A DNA stretch of 6,021 nucleotides from Cryomorphaceae bacterium (GTDB lineage: Bacteria > Bacteroidota > Bacteroidia > Flavobacteriales > Schleiferiaceae): contig DMQR01000050.1 in the NCBI GenBank assembly GCA_003455605.1, positions 1 to 6,021 of the forward strand. The letters run 5' to 3'. Position numbers and translations under genes: made by a program. Each line of letters starts with the position of its first letter. The stretch's first letter is position 1. Shown here one piece after another: positions 1 through 5,942 of this stretch. The notes under the pieces are model-generated. The model was not told the DNA's origin. It saw only the letters and a program-made list of their open reading frames with translations, and did no database searches.

Positions 1-514
1 TGGCTGCGGTAATCTTGTTCTGTACGGTCGTGATAATGGCGAAGCTATCGACCATCTCTCCTGTATCTGGATTGACCCAAGTATCATAGATTCCCGCAAA
101 GGCAAAGGACGCCCCGTCCCTCTTGTAGACCACAAAGGGTTTAGATAAGCGCTCTTTTTGTGGACCTTCAATAAAGCCGTCGGCCAAGACTAGACAGCGT
201 TTGGAGCGAATACTTTGACGGAAGGCAGGCTTGGTGGTAATGCCCTTGGCTCCACGGTAAGAAGGGTCATTCTCCGAGTTATGATCGCCTTCGGAGCGGG
301 CATTGAACAAGTGAAACGGCTTCTTCGCCCAATATGGGGTAAAGCCGAAGCGGTAATGCTTGATTACGCCGGGTTGTTCCTGAGTAATAACGGCACCTAA
401 ATCCCCTATACTCATGTTGGTATTAGGGACATAAAGGTCTGGGCGCTCGACAAGGGCGCTAAAGCGTTTCTCTACCGCTTTGATTTTACTAATGTTGACG
501 TATCTACCACACAT
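1..514 (-). CDS. SRAP-domain protein (YedK/HMCES-like abasic-site DNA-protein crosslinker), 3' end cut by window edge
   Basis: I translated this from the sequence: 171 codons are open from an ATG at 514 to the window edge, beginning MCGRYVN. In this family Met1 is removed and Cys2 forms a thiazolidine crosslink with abasic sites in single-stranded DNA, shielding them from strand breakage. Visible hallmarks are Cys2, the 'NARSE' DNA-binding motif (Asn71-Glu75), 'KPAFR' (95-99), and 'RCLVLADGFIEG' (106-117) with the active-site Glu116. The conserved catalytic His (about residue 160 in YedK) is expected just past the last visible residues (TTVQNK), so it lies outside the window. The usual Trp of 'GFYEW' is Gly here, which I believe is common in Bacteroidota homologues. 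The gene starts 28 nt after dinB, with a GA-rich stretch (AGAGAAGAAG) as a plausible ribosome binding site, so co-transcription is likely. Family assignment is secure; the role in translesion synthesis is inferred from context. Confidence 0.93.
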   Translation of the reverse strand, partial: MCGRYVNISKIKAVEKRFSALVERPDLYVPNTNMSIGDLGAVITQEQPGVIKHYRFGFTPYWAKKPFHLFNARSEGDHNSENDPSYRGAKGITTKPAFRQSIRSKRCLVLADGFIEGPQKERLSKPFVVYKRDGASFAFAGIYDTWVNPDTGEMVDSFAIITTVQNKITAA

Positions 515-542
515 GGTACTTCTTCTCTAGGTTAAATTCTTT

Positions 543-1754
543 TTACTGATGTCTGTTGGCCAATAACGGCGGCGGTTCCCCATTGAAAGGGTTTGTTCGT
601 CCAATGGTCTTTGCCCCGAGTGAAACCGCCCGGAGTACGGAACGGTCGCCAAAACGCTGGCGAATATGGTCCATAGCGCTGTAGAGGTTGCTCAGTTCTT
701 CGCTCTCCTCAAAAAGATTCATCTGGTAGCCGCCACCCACCAAATGTGAACAGCGCACTCCTATTAAACGTACCAATAAGCGGCGGTCATAGAGTCGCTT
801 GAAGAGTTCCTTGACCTTGGGGATAAGGATGTGGTCCGCAGTAGTATAGGGAATTCGCGCTTGAAGCGTGTGTGTATTGAAGTCCGAATAACGAATCTTC
901 ACCGTGATGCAGGAAGTGAGTTTATCCCCGCGACGCAGCTGGTAAGCTAGATTCTCCGTCATGGCGACGATAATGCCTTCTAGCTTGACTATATCGATGG
1001 TATCCTTGGCAAAGGTGCGCTCGGTAGAAATACTCTTGCGCTCTTGATAAGGCAGCACAGGGCTTTGGTCTACTCCTTGAGCCTTATGCCAGATAATTGA
1101 TCCGTGTTTGCCCATGACGCTTTGCATCATCTCTAGCGGCATTTCTTGTAGGGTCTGTATCCTGCGTACCCCAAGGTTGCGAAGGGTTTGGTAGGTCTTC
1201 TCTCCTACCATTGGGATCTTGCGCACTGATAAAGGGGCAAGGAAGGGACGCTCTAATCCTTTTTGAACGTAGATCTTGTTGTTGGGCTTGGCTTCCCCGG
1301 TGGCCACCTTACTGACCGTTTTATTGATGGACAGGCCAAAGCTGATGGGAAGACCGGTCTCTCGTATGACGTTATCGCGGAGTTCACTGGCAAATTTGAA
1401 GTTGCCAAAGAAGCGGTCCATACCCGTGAGATCGACATAAAACTCATCTACAGAGGTTTTCTCGTACACGGGTACATCTTCCTTAATAACGTCCGTCACG
1501 AGGTTGGAGTATTTGCTGTAATTCGCGGAGTTACCACGAATCACAATGGCTTCGGGGCAGAGCTCCATCGCCATTCGCATGGGCATGGCCGAGTGCACCC
1601 CGAACTTTCGGGTTTCATAGCTGCAGGCCGCAACCACCCCACGGTCGCCTGTGCCGCCGATGATAATGGGTTTGCCACTCAAACGGCTGTCCATCAGGCG
1701 CTCAACAGAGACAAAAAAGGTGTCCAAATCCAGATGTAATATGGAGCGGTCCAT
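543..1754 (-). CDS. dinB: DNA polymerase IV, Y-family translesion polymerase
   Basis: A 403-residue Y-family polymerase that copies damaged templates with low fidelity. The start was placed at 1754 because 'MDRSILHLDLDTFF' matches where family members begin. The frame stays open to an ATG at 1814, but those 20 extra residues (MSGLSAARIG...) look like translated leader and overlap two hairpins. Visible residues are the metal ligands Asp9 and the Asp103-Glu104 pair in 'SVDEFY', a Phe13-Phe14 steric-gate region, 'SYETRKFGV' (45-53) and 'SINKTVSKVATGEAKP' (142-157). A helix-hairpin-helix follows near 178-196 (IPMVGEKT...LGV), then a little-finger domain at about 240-340. 'QMNLF' (344-348) fits the beta-clamp-binding motif QxxLF. 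A tail of about 50 residues follows it, ending in 'NPFNGEPPPLL'. All key residues are intact and the length is slightly above E. coli DinB. It lies second in a cassette with an S24 regulator upstream and SRAP downstream, implying damage-induced expression. Confidence 0.96.
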   Translation of the reverse strand: MDRSILHLDLDTFFVSVERLMDSRLSGKPIIIGGTGDRGVVAACSYETRKFGVHSAMPMRMAMELCPEAIVIRGNSANYSKYSNLVTDVIKEDVPVYEKTSVDEFYVDLTGMDRFFGNFKFASELRDNVIRETGLPISFGLSINKTVSKVATGEAKPNNKIYVQKGLERPFLAPLSVRKIPMVGEKTYQTLRNLGVRRIQTLQEMPLEMMQSVMGKHGSIIWHKAQGVDQSPVLPYQERKSISTERTFAKDTIDIVKLEGIIVAMTENLAYQLRRGDKLTSCITVKIRYSDFNTHTLQARIPYTTADHILIPKVKELFKRLYDRRLLVRLIGVRCSHLVGGGYQMNLFEESEELSNLYSAMDHIRQRFGDRSVLRAVSLGAKTIGRTNPFNGEPPPLLANRHQ

Positions 1755-1773
1755 GTTCCTATACGTTTTTTTG

Positions 1774-1812
1774 GGCTGCTTACAGCCTATTCGAGCGGCA
1801 CTAAGACCGCTC
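1774..1812 (-). other. Two stem-loops in the regulator-dinB gap
   Basis: Read on the minus strand, the 87-nt gap contains two perfect inverted repeats in tandem: GAGCGG-TCTTAGTG-CCGCTC (1812 to 1793) and GGCTG-TAAG-CAGCC (1787 to 1774). A run of seven A residues follows. The second stem ends 19 nt before the chosen dinB start. There is no U-run, so they are not intrinsic terminators for the operon. They could be mRNA processing or stability elements that set the ratio of regulator to polymerase, or chance structures. The pairing is seen; the function is inferred. Confidence 0.4.
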
Positions 1813-1841
1813 AAACAAAGGATCTATTATGTTAAAAATGC

Positions 1842-2624
1842 TTAGTTGTCTTTCAACGTACTCATCTCCTTGCGCAGGTCTGCCACCATGTGCATCAATT
1901 GCGACATCTCCTGGTTAGTTCCCGCTGCAGGAAGCTCAAAGCTGGTATATCCTACGGCTTTCCATGCCTCCACTAATCGGTCCACAGGGACAGTATAGGG
2001 CGCAAACTGTGGGTTATCAGATTTGAGCATCAACTCCCCGACGTGCAAGTTGTTGATCACGCGCTTGTAGACTACGCCCTCATCCTTGGTAATAAGCACA
2101 TAACAATCGTCATTACGAATGGACTTCCAATCTTGTACATATTCTGTAATGACGTAGGCACCCGGTTTAATGGGCAACATGCTTTCCCCACGGATTTGGA
2201 ATACGCGGTAAGTACGGTCTTGCGGCAATTCCGGGAAGGGCATTGAAAAACGCGGCAATGCACCAATGTAATCTGCGTCGCCATAACCCGCGAGGTATCC
2301 CGCAGAGGCCTTTACCGGTACCAATGTTCCCAACTCTTTTTCGTCCGTGCCATCTACCACTACCGGGAGAATACGCAACTGCGCACCACTAACATCGGCC
2401 TTGGGAATGGATCCCCCACCAGAGAGGTCCTTGTTCACGAAATCATCGAGTCGCACCTGAAAGTACGCCGCCAAATGCTGTAAAGTGTGCAACCTAGGCT
2501 CAGCCCTACCTTCTTCGTAAGCGCCTATCATAGCACGCTTTACACCAATCTTTACTGCCAACTGCTCTTGGGTTAGCGCCTCTTTCTTGCGAAGAAATTT
2601 TAAGTTGTTCTTTACATAATTCAT
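1842..2624 (-). CDS. XRE-family/S24 self-cleaving repressor (LexA/CI-like), probable SOS-type regulator of the dinB cassette
   Basis: A 260-residue two-domain regulator. Residues 5-62 form an XRE/Cro-CI helix-turn-helix: 'TQEQLAVKIGVKRAMIGAYEEGRAEP' occupies 18-43 as the HTH core. A linker of about 40 residues follows. Residues 100-230 are an S24 (LexA/UmuD) peptidase domain. The nucleophile is Ser148 in 'GESMLP' and the general base is Lys187 in 'VVYKRV', 39 residues apart (37 in E. coli LexA). The likely self-cleavage site is Ala108-Gly109 in 'KASAGYLAGYGD', 40 residues before the serine. The C-terminal 25 residues (NQEMSQLMHM...) look helical and may form a short coiled coil. An AAAGG sequence lies 8 nt before the ATG. 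In this class RecA-ssDNA filaments provoke cleavage and derepression. It is first in the operon with dinB and SRAP, so it probably represses itself and them. It is not classical LexA, whose HTH is winged; a prophage-type CI origin is the main alternative. Confidence 0.92.
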   Translation of the reverse strand: MNYVKNNLKFLRKKEALTQEQLAVKIGVKRAMIGAYEEGRAEPRLHTLQHLAAYFQVRLDDFVNKDLSGGGSIPKADVSGAQLRILPVVVDGTDEKELGTLVPVKASAGYLAGYGDADYIGALPRFSMPFPELPQDRTYRVFQIRGESMLPIKPGAYVITEYVQDWKSIRNDDCYVLITKDEGVVYKRVINNLHVGELMLKSDNPQFAPYTVPVDRLVEAWKAVGYTSFELPAAGTNQEMSQLMHMVADLRKEMSTLKDN

Positions 2625-2654
2625 ACAGCATACCTTTAAAAGATGAATATAATG

Positions 2655-2675
2655 CTAATTTAGTTAGAATTCTAA
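2655..2675. promoter_or_regulatory. Candidate operator of the XRE-S24 regulator (palindrome with half-site array)
   Basis: The AT-rich 83-nt region between the regulator (start 2624, leftward) and the divergent ORF at 2708 contains a perfect 12-bp palindrome, TTAGAATTCTAA, at 2664-2675. Beside it CTAA (2655-2658) and TTAG (2660-2663) form a second, shorter dyad, CTAATTTAG. Four CTAA/TTAG half-sites thus fall within 21 bp, 31 to 51 bp upstream of the regulator start, where a self-repressing operator would overlap the promoter. XRE-type repressors bind dyads of this size. No clear Bacteroidota -7 element (TAnnTTTG) could be placed, so promoter position is unknown. The palindrome is seen; its use as an operator is inferred. 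Confidence 0.5.
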
Positions 2676-2707
2676 TATTTTCATCATTTATGCAATAATT
2701 TTTTAAG

Positions 2708-2971
2708 GTGGCCCTGAAAGAACTTCTAAATACGTATAACGTCGCCAAGGACAAGGCCTACTGGATCCAGGAGGCTTTGGTGGAAGTTAATGTGCTCGAG
2801 GAAACAGTTACGTTTGCCTTTGAAGGGACGGATAAGGAGCGTAAGAGCGTGTTGGATTTTGTACCATGTGAGCGACCGGAAGCCTGTGTTATTATTGGGG
2901 TTTGTGGGAAAGATGATGGACACAAAAGCTGCAGTAGCACCCCGCGTGTACGGGATTACTATAGCCTATAG
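2708..2971 (+). CDS. Unrecognised short ORF, divergent from the S24 regulator; possibly a gene remnant
   Basis: An 87-residue frame from a GTG at 2708, with an in-frame stop upstream (2696-2698). I do not recognise it. Residues 1-50 look protein-like (LKELLNTYNVAKDK..., WIQEALVEVNV, FAFEG) with GC-leaning third positions similar to the neighbouring genes. There is no signal peptide or membrane segment. The second half has four cysteines (54, 60, 66, 75; spacing C-x5-C-x5-C-x8-C) and ends in low-complexity residues (CSSTPRVRDYYSL), as if it had left its original frame. The start is weak: GTG with only TAAGG adjacent. Another frame stays open to 3068 but yields an arginine-rich peptide of no clear family. 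It may be a truncated or frameshifted gene, a genuine small protein sharing the regulator's control region, or chance. Confidence 0.35.
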   Translation: MALKELLNTYNVAKDKAYWIQEALVEVNVLEETVTFAFEGTDKERKSVLDFVPCERPEACVIIGVCGKDDGHKSCSSTPRVRDYYSL

Positions 2972-3096
2972 GATGGTGGGCGTACCGAGAATTAGCCCCA
3001 GAACTGGTATAAACCTTAGAAACAGTTATAGAATACGGCAGCGGAGGGGTGAAAAACCGAGGAGGTAAAATCTTGTAGCGACTACGTAAATACGGC
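2972..3096. other. Intergenic stretch between converging genes, no gene recognised
   Basis: This lies between the end of the unidentified rightward ORF and the end of the leftward flavoprotein gene. No RNA gene or convincing coding frame was seen. Just past the flavoprotein stop on the minus strand there is a small hairpin, GTAG-TCG-CTAC (3085 to 3075), followed by AAGATTTTA. This is at best a very weak terminator, as the stem is only 4 bp. The stretch may contain decayed sequence continuing from the ORF to its left. Confidence 0.4.
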
Positions 3097-4323
3097 CTAA
3101 TCTAGCGGATAACCAGCCATGGCATTCCCCGCCAAAAACCCACCGGTCCATGCGGCCTGGAAGTTGAATCCACCTGTGATTCCATCAATATTCAGGATCT
3201 CTCCCGCCAAATACAGATTCGGGCAAAGTCTGCTTTGAAAGGATCTAAAATCAATCTCCTTTAAATCTACCCCACCTGCAGTGACGAACTCTTCCTTAAA
3301 AGTGCTCTTGCCAGTGACTTGGAATACCGCGCAGGTGAGTTCGCTGCACAAAGCTTTAAGTTGCTTGCTAGAAATATCACCCCAAGTCGCAGTGCTCTTG
3401 ATGCCCGCAGCTTCCACCATGGATTTCCAAAGGCGCAATGGAATGTCAAACATTGTGTGATTGCCTAATCGCTTTTTGCCACTGGCCTTCTTCTCATCCG
3501 ATAAGAGGTCAAGAACCTCTTCCTCATCCCGCCCGAGCCAATTAACCAGGATAGGGAATCGATAAAATCTACTACTAAGTTCTCGGGCACCCCAAGCACT
3601 CAAACGAAGAATAGCAGGCCCTGAGAGTCCCCAGTGGGTGATGAGCAGCGGTCCTTCTGCTTCCAAATCCGAAGCCGCAATTTGAACGCTCGTATGAGGA
3701 ATACTAATACCGCTCAACCCCTTGATTCTCAAGTCTTTAATATTAAACGTGAAGAGCGAAGGCACGGGTTCCACAATCTTGTGGCCCAATTTCTTGAGCC
3801 CATCCCACATCGCTTTGGACGATCCTGAGGCAATCATTAACGCATCACAATCGTAAGTCTGACCAGTATTGGTCATCACCTCCCAACGATCTCCTTCTAA
3901 GGACTGAAAGGCCTTAACCCCAGCGGAAGTCAGTACCTCAATACCGTTAGTTGCAGCCATTTCTTTGAGACAATCGATGATGGTTTGAGAAGAATCAGTC
4001 ACCGGAAAAACGCGGTTATCGGATTCAATCTTTAGTTCTACGCCACGGTCCGCAAACCATTCCATGGTATCACCGGGCTGGAATTTGTGGAAGGGGCCTA
4101 AGAGTTCACGGCTGCCGCGCGGGTAGAATTGGACCAATTCCCTTGGATCAAAACAAGCGTGTGTAACGTTGCAGCGGCCGCCACCACTGATCAAAACCTT
4201 ACCCAAAACATCTTTACCCTTTTCTAATAGGGTAATGTTGGATGCTGGATTAGCCTCGGCACACGCGATGGCTGCAAAATAGCCTGCAGCCCCTCCACCG
4301 ACAATGATGAAGCGTTCATTCAT
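3097..4323 (-). CDS. BaiN/YhiN (HI0933-like) family FAD-dependent oxidoreductase
   Basis: A 408-residue flavoprotein, normal length for the HI0933/TIGR00275 family. The N-terminus carries a Rossmann dinucleotide-binding motif, 'IIVGGGAAGYFAA' (Gly9, Gly11, Gly14), and an acidic residue, Glu34, after the second strand that should hold the FAD ribose. The family signature 'GKVLISGGGRCNVTH' spans 41-55. The C-terminal FAD motif 'LAGEILNIDGITGG' (372-385) with 'NFQAAWTGGFLAG' (387-399) closes the fold. Members are cytoplasmic FAD enzymes often labelled 'aminoacetone oxidase family'; one branch (BaiN) reduces bile-acid intermediates, but most have no known substrate and none can be named here. The start was chosen because GxGxxG falls eight residues in, as is typical. 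It follows the M14 peptidase gene by 55 nt on the same strand, so they may share a transcript, although stem-loops fill the gap. The family is firm; the reaction is unknown. Confidence 0.93.
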   Translation of the reverse strand: MNERFIIVGGGAAGYFAAIACAEANPASNITLLEKGKDVLGKVLISGGGRCNVTHACFDPRELVQFYPRGSRELLGPFHKFQPGDTMEWFADRGVELKIESDNRVFPVTDSSQTIIDCLKEMAATNGIEVLTSAGVKAFQSLEGDRWEVMTNTGQTYDCDALMIASGSSKAMWDGLKKLGHKIVEPVPSLFTFNIKDLRIKGLSGISIPHTSVQIAASDLEAEGPLLITHWGLSGPAILRLSAWGARELSSRFYRFPILVNWLGRDEEEVLDLLSDEKKASGKKRLGNHTMFDIPLRLWKSMVEAAGIKSTATWGDISSKQLKALCSELTCAVFQVTGKSTFKEEFVTAGGVDLKEIDFRSFQSRLCPNLYLAGEILNIDGITGGFNFQAAWTGGFLAGNAMAGYPLD

Positions 4324-4328
4324 AGGGT

Positions 4329-4368
4329 AAAATTAAGGCAATTTTGGGCGTAACAAGGCCTTCGGCCT
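4329..4368. repeat. Pair of inverted repeats between the peptidase and flavoprotein genes
   Basis: Two perfect inverted repeats lie in the 55-nt gap. One is AAAATT-AAGGC-AATTTT (4329-4345), ending 5 nt before the flavoprotein start codon on the minus strand. The other is AGGCC-TTC-GGCCT (4356-4368), giving a GC-rich stem with loop GAA in the leftward transcript. The latter could act as a weak terminator or mRNA-stability element at the end of the peptidase gene, but no T-run follows it. The former could partly hide the flavoprotein start. The pairing is seen; the function is unproven. Confidence 0.4.
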
Positions 4369-4378
4369 GGTGTGGTCC

Positions 4379-5446
4379 TTATAAGGTTAAAATTTTTCCT
4401 TCCTCAAAGAGATAATTCCCAAAGTGACCATTGACCGGCTTCTCAAGCTCCAAGGGCGCCGCCAAGGCAATGGCAGTGCCATCGACTTGCTTCATACGTG
4501 GTTTAGCCTTTAAATCGCCTATTTCGTCCACGAGATACACATAGTCCGCCGCATGACCATTGACGAAATGAAAACGCTTGATGGCCACATCCACACGCAT
4601 GTGAGCATAAAGCACATTTGTGAAGACCCATTCTAACTGGCCTTTCTCATTTAGCGGTAATTGTTCGTATACCTCTGAAGAGCCCACATCTGCACGAATG
4701 GTTGCCAAGATGGTAAGCAATCCGAATTTACGCGCCCCACGACGCTCTAGATCGCCTTCCTTCACACCGCTTTCGATGAGGATATTAGGAATTCCATTAG
4801 CCATGAGGTAATCCCCTATGGCTGTGGGATAATACTCATCCGTATAACGTCCTATGCCCGCCAAATCAAGCTGCATTGCTGTAAGCGCATTGCCTAATCT
4901 ATTCATCAGGTCACGACGAATGGGAGTAATTTGGCGGGTAATATCAGCGCTAGGCACCAATAGAGAGGTGTACGCAGAACGTCCACCTACATGGAAAATC
5001 GTTCGCTGATCGTGCAGGTTAAAACACAATTCTGGTTCATGCATCTTAATCCAACCCAACAACTTTGCACTTTCAATAGTCTGAAAGCTGGCGAAGTCTC
5101 TATTGAGGTCAATACCCAATCCATTGCGGCGGCTGTAACGTACATAGGCATCGGGGTTTACTACCGGTATGAGGTGAAGTGTAAATCCTTCTAAATCAAT
5201 TTGTTTCTTTTGAAACAGCTCTATAAGTGACAGTATTATAAATATCCCAGTCGTTTCGTTACCGTGCATACCAGCCCAAATACATATGGAACGCGAGCCC
5301 TGACCTAAACTGGTAGATAGTAAAGGACGTTCTTCACTGGAATACCCAATAATTTCCCAATCATGCATTGATTTCAACTGGGAATATGGGATATACCAAT
5401 GCTTATCAGTTAAATACGTCGAATCGAAATTCGTAGACATTCTCAT
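4379..5446 (-). CDS. M14-like zinc carboxypeptidase / succinylglutamate desuccinylase-aspartoacylase family protein
   Basis: A 355-residue metalloenzyme predicted to hydrolyse an amide or peptide bond at a carboxy-terminal or acyl-amino-acid substrate. Zinc ligands are His61 and Glu64 in 'GMHGNETTG' and His145 in 'FNLHDQ'. Substrate-binding residues are visible in 'NPDAYVRYSRRNGLGIDLNRDF' (97-118), with Asn115-Arg116 matching the Asn-Arg pair of carboxypeptidase A. Glu225 in 'ILIESG' should be the catalytic glutamate. Residues from about 265 onward form a beta-rich C-terminal domain like the cap of aspartoacylases. There is no signal peptide, so a cytoplasmic location is likely, unlike most digestive M14 enzymes. 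Two starts are possible: ATG at 5446 (MRM...) or ATG at 5440; neither has a clear ribosome binding site. It is the first gene of a possible two-gene unit with the flavoprotein. The substrate cannot be named from sequence; all catalytic residues are present. Confidence 0.88.
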   Translation of the reverse strand: MRMSTNFDSTYLTDKHWYIPYSQLKSMHDWEIIGYSSEERPLLSTSLGQGSRSICIWAGMHGNETTGIFIILSLIELFQKKQIDLEGFTLHLIPVVNPDAYVRYSRRNGLGIDLNRDFASFQTIESAKLLGWIKMHEPELCFNLHDQRTIFHVGGRSAYTSLLVPSADITRQITPIRRDLMNRLGNALTAMQLDLAGIGRYTDEYYPTAIGDYLMANGIPNILIESGVKEGDLERRGARKFGLLTILATIRADVGSSEVYEQLPLNEKGQLEWVFTNVLYAHMRVDVAIKRFHFVNGHAADYVYLVDEIGDLKAKPRMKQVDGTAIALAAPLELEKPVNGHFGNYLFEEGKILTL

Positions 5447-5467
5447 AAAGTTATAGGGAAAGTTACA

Positions 5468-5567
5468 TCACAACTGTGACATTTCCCCAAAGACAAATAT
5501 TATGATCGCTTCAAACCTAATCTACGCCTTCTTATCCTTTATTAAGAAGATCATTTGTTACAAATGA
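5468..5567. promoter_or_regulatory. Dyad-rich divergent control region
   Basis: This lies between the leftward M14 gene (start 5446) and the rightward lipoprotein remnant (ATG 5564). It holds three inverted repeats. TCACA-AC-TGTGA is at 5468-5479. CTTCTTA-N8-TAAGAAG is at 5528-5549. A near-perfect 17-bp dyad, TCATTTGT-T-ACAAATGA, is at 5551-5567 and overlaps the remnant's start codon. On the minus strand a loose match to the Bacteroidota promoter, TTTG-N16-TGtcTTTG, lies about 40-70 nt upstream of the M14 start, but it is one base off the -7 consensus (TAnnTTTG) and the spacer is slightly short. Promoter and operator roles are inference. Confidence 0.35.
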
Positions 5568-5908
5568 AACAAAGAAGGCTGTTGGCTTTAGCAGCTGTAA
5601 CGATCCATCACAAAGACAAGAGCTTCTCCTCACCTTAAGCAAAGCATTAAATACGCTAGACCTGTAAATCTGACTGATGGATAGCTTGTATTCAGAAGAT
5701 GGTCAAAGGTAAAGCGATGGTCTAAGCTTGTACTTCATCGATTACAGCCAATGTAGAACACCATCATGACAAAGTAAACATTACTAGAGTTCACGAGGGA
5801 ACTACAGATACACAATATTTTGAAAAACTTTGTTTGAATCACTCAGACGAAAAATGGCGCATTGTCGTTTCTTTGAACAATGCTTCAGGTGAAGCAATGT
5901 TTCATTAG
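5564..5908 (+). pseudogene. Frameshifted small lipoprotein gene (NTF2/DUF4878-like remnant)
   Basis: ATG at 5564 opens a lipoprotein-like signal peptide, MKQRRLLALAA. In that frame it stops at 5636. One base out of frame, TGT at 5596 gives 'CNDPSQRQELLLTLSKALNTLDL' (5596-5664), exactly what should follow a lipobox cysteine, so one base appears lost at the lipobox. That frame stops at 5665. From 5726 the first frame is open again for 60 codons: 'ITANVEHHHDKVNITRVHEG', then 'YFEKLCLNHSDEKWRIVVSL', to TAG at 5906. This strand pattern with a closing '(D/G)xKWRIV' resembles the C-terminal half of small secreted DUF4878/NTF2-like proteins. Frame-one stops at 5675 and 5723 add to the damage. The intact product would be about 115 residues, anchored to a membrane and facing the periplasm or outside. 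The fragments are read directly; the family is a weak resemblance and the single-gene reading is inference. Confidence 0.5.
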
Positions 5909-5942
5909 GAGTACAATTCGTGAAACATAATTAAATTTACAC

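Noticed and set aside
215..400. A 61-codon rightward frame near the left edge
   Set aside because: It lies antisense to the SRAP gene, which is clearly real by its Cys2, NARSE and GFIEG motifs.
1263..1739. A 158-codon rightward reading frame opposite dinB
   Set aside because: It is fully antisense to the catalytic core of dinB, whose motifs are intact; the peptide (rich in His and Gly) resembles no family and has no ribosome binding site.
1755..1814. Longer dinB start at 1814
   Set aside because: The 20 added residues precede the usual family start and coincide with two RNA stems; the ATG at 1754 gives the standard N-terminus.
2790..3068. A 92-codon rightward frame overlapping the unidentified ORF
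   Set aside because: The peptide becomes arginine-rich, overlaps a more protein-like frame and matches nothing recognised; kept only as a possible frameshifted continuation.
3075..3085. Terminator after the flavoprotein gene
   Set aside because: The stem is only 4 bp and the following T-run is short, too weak to call as a terminator.
5468..5479. CRP-like site TCACA-AC-TGTGA
   Set aside because: CRP sites have TGTGA-N6-TCACA; here the half-sites are reversed and only 2 bp apart, so it is noted only as a dyad.
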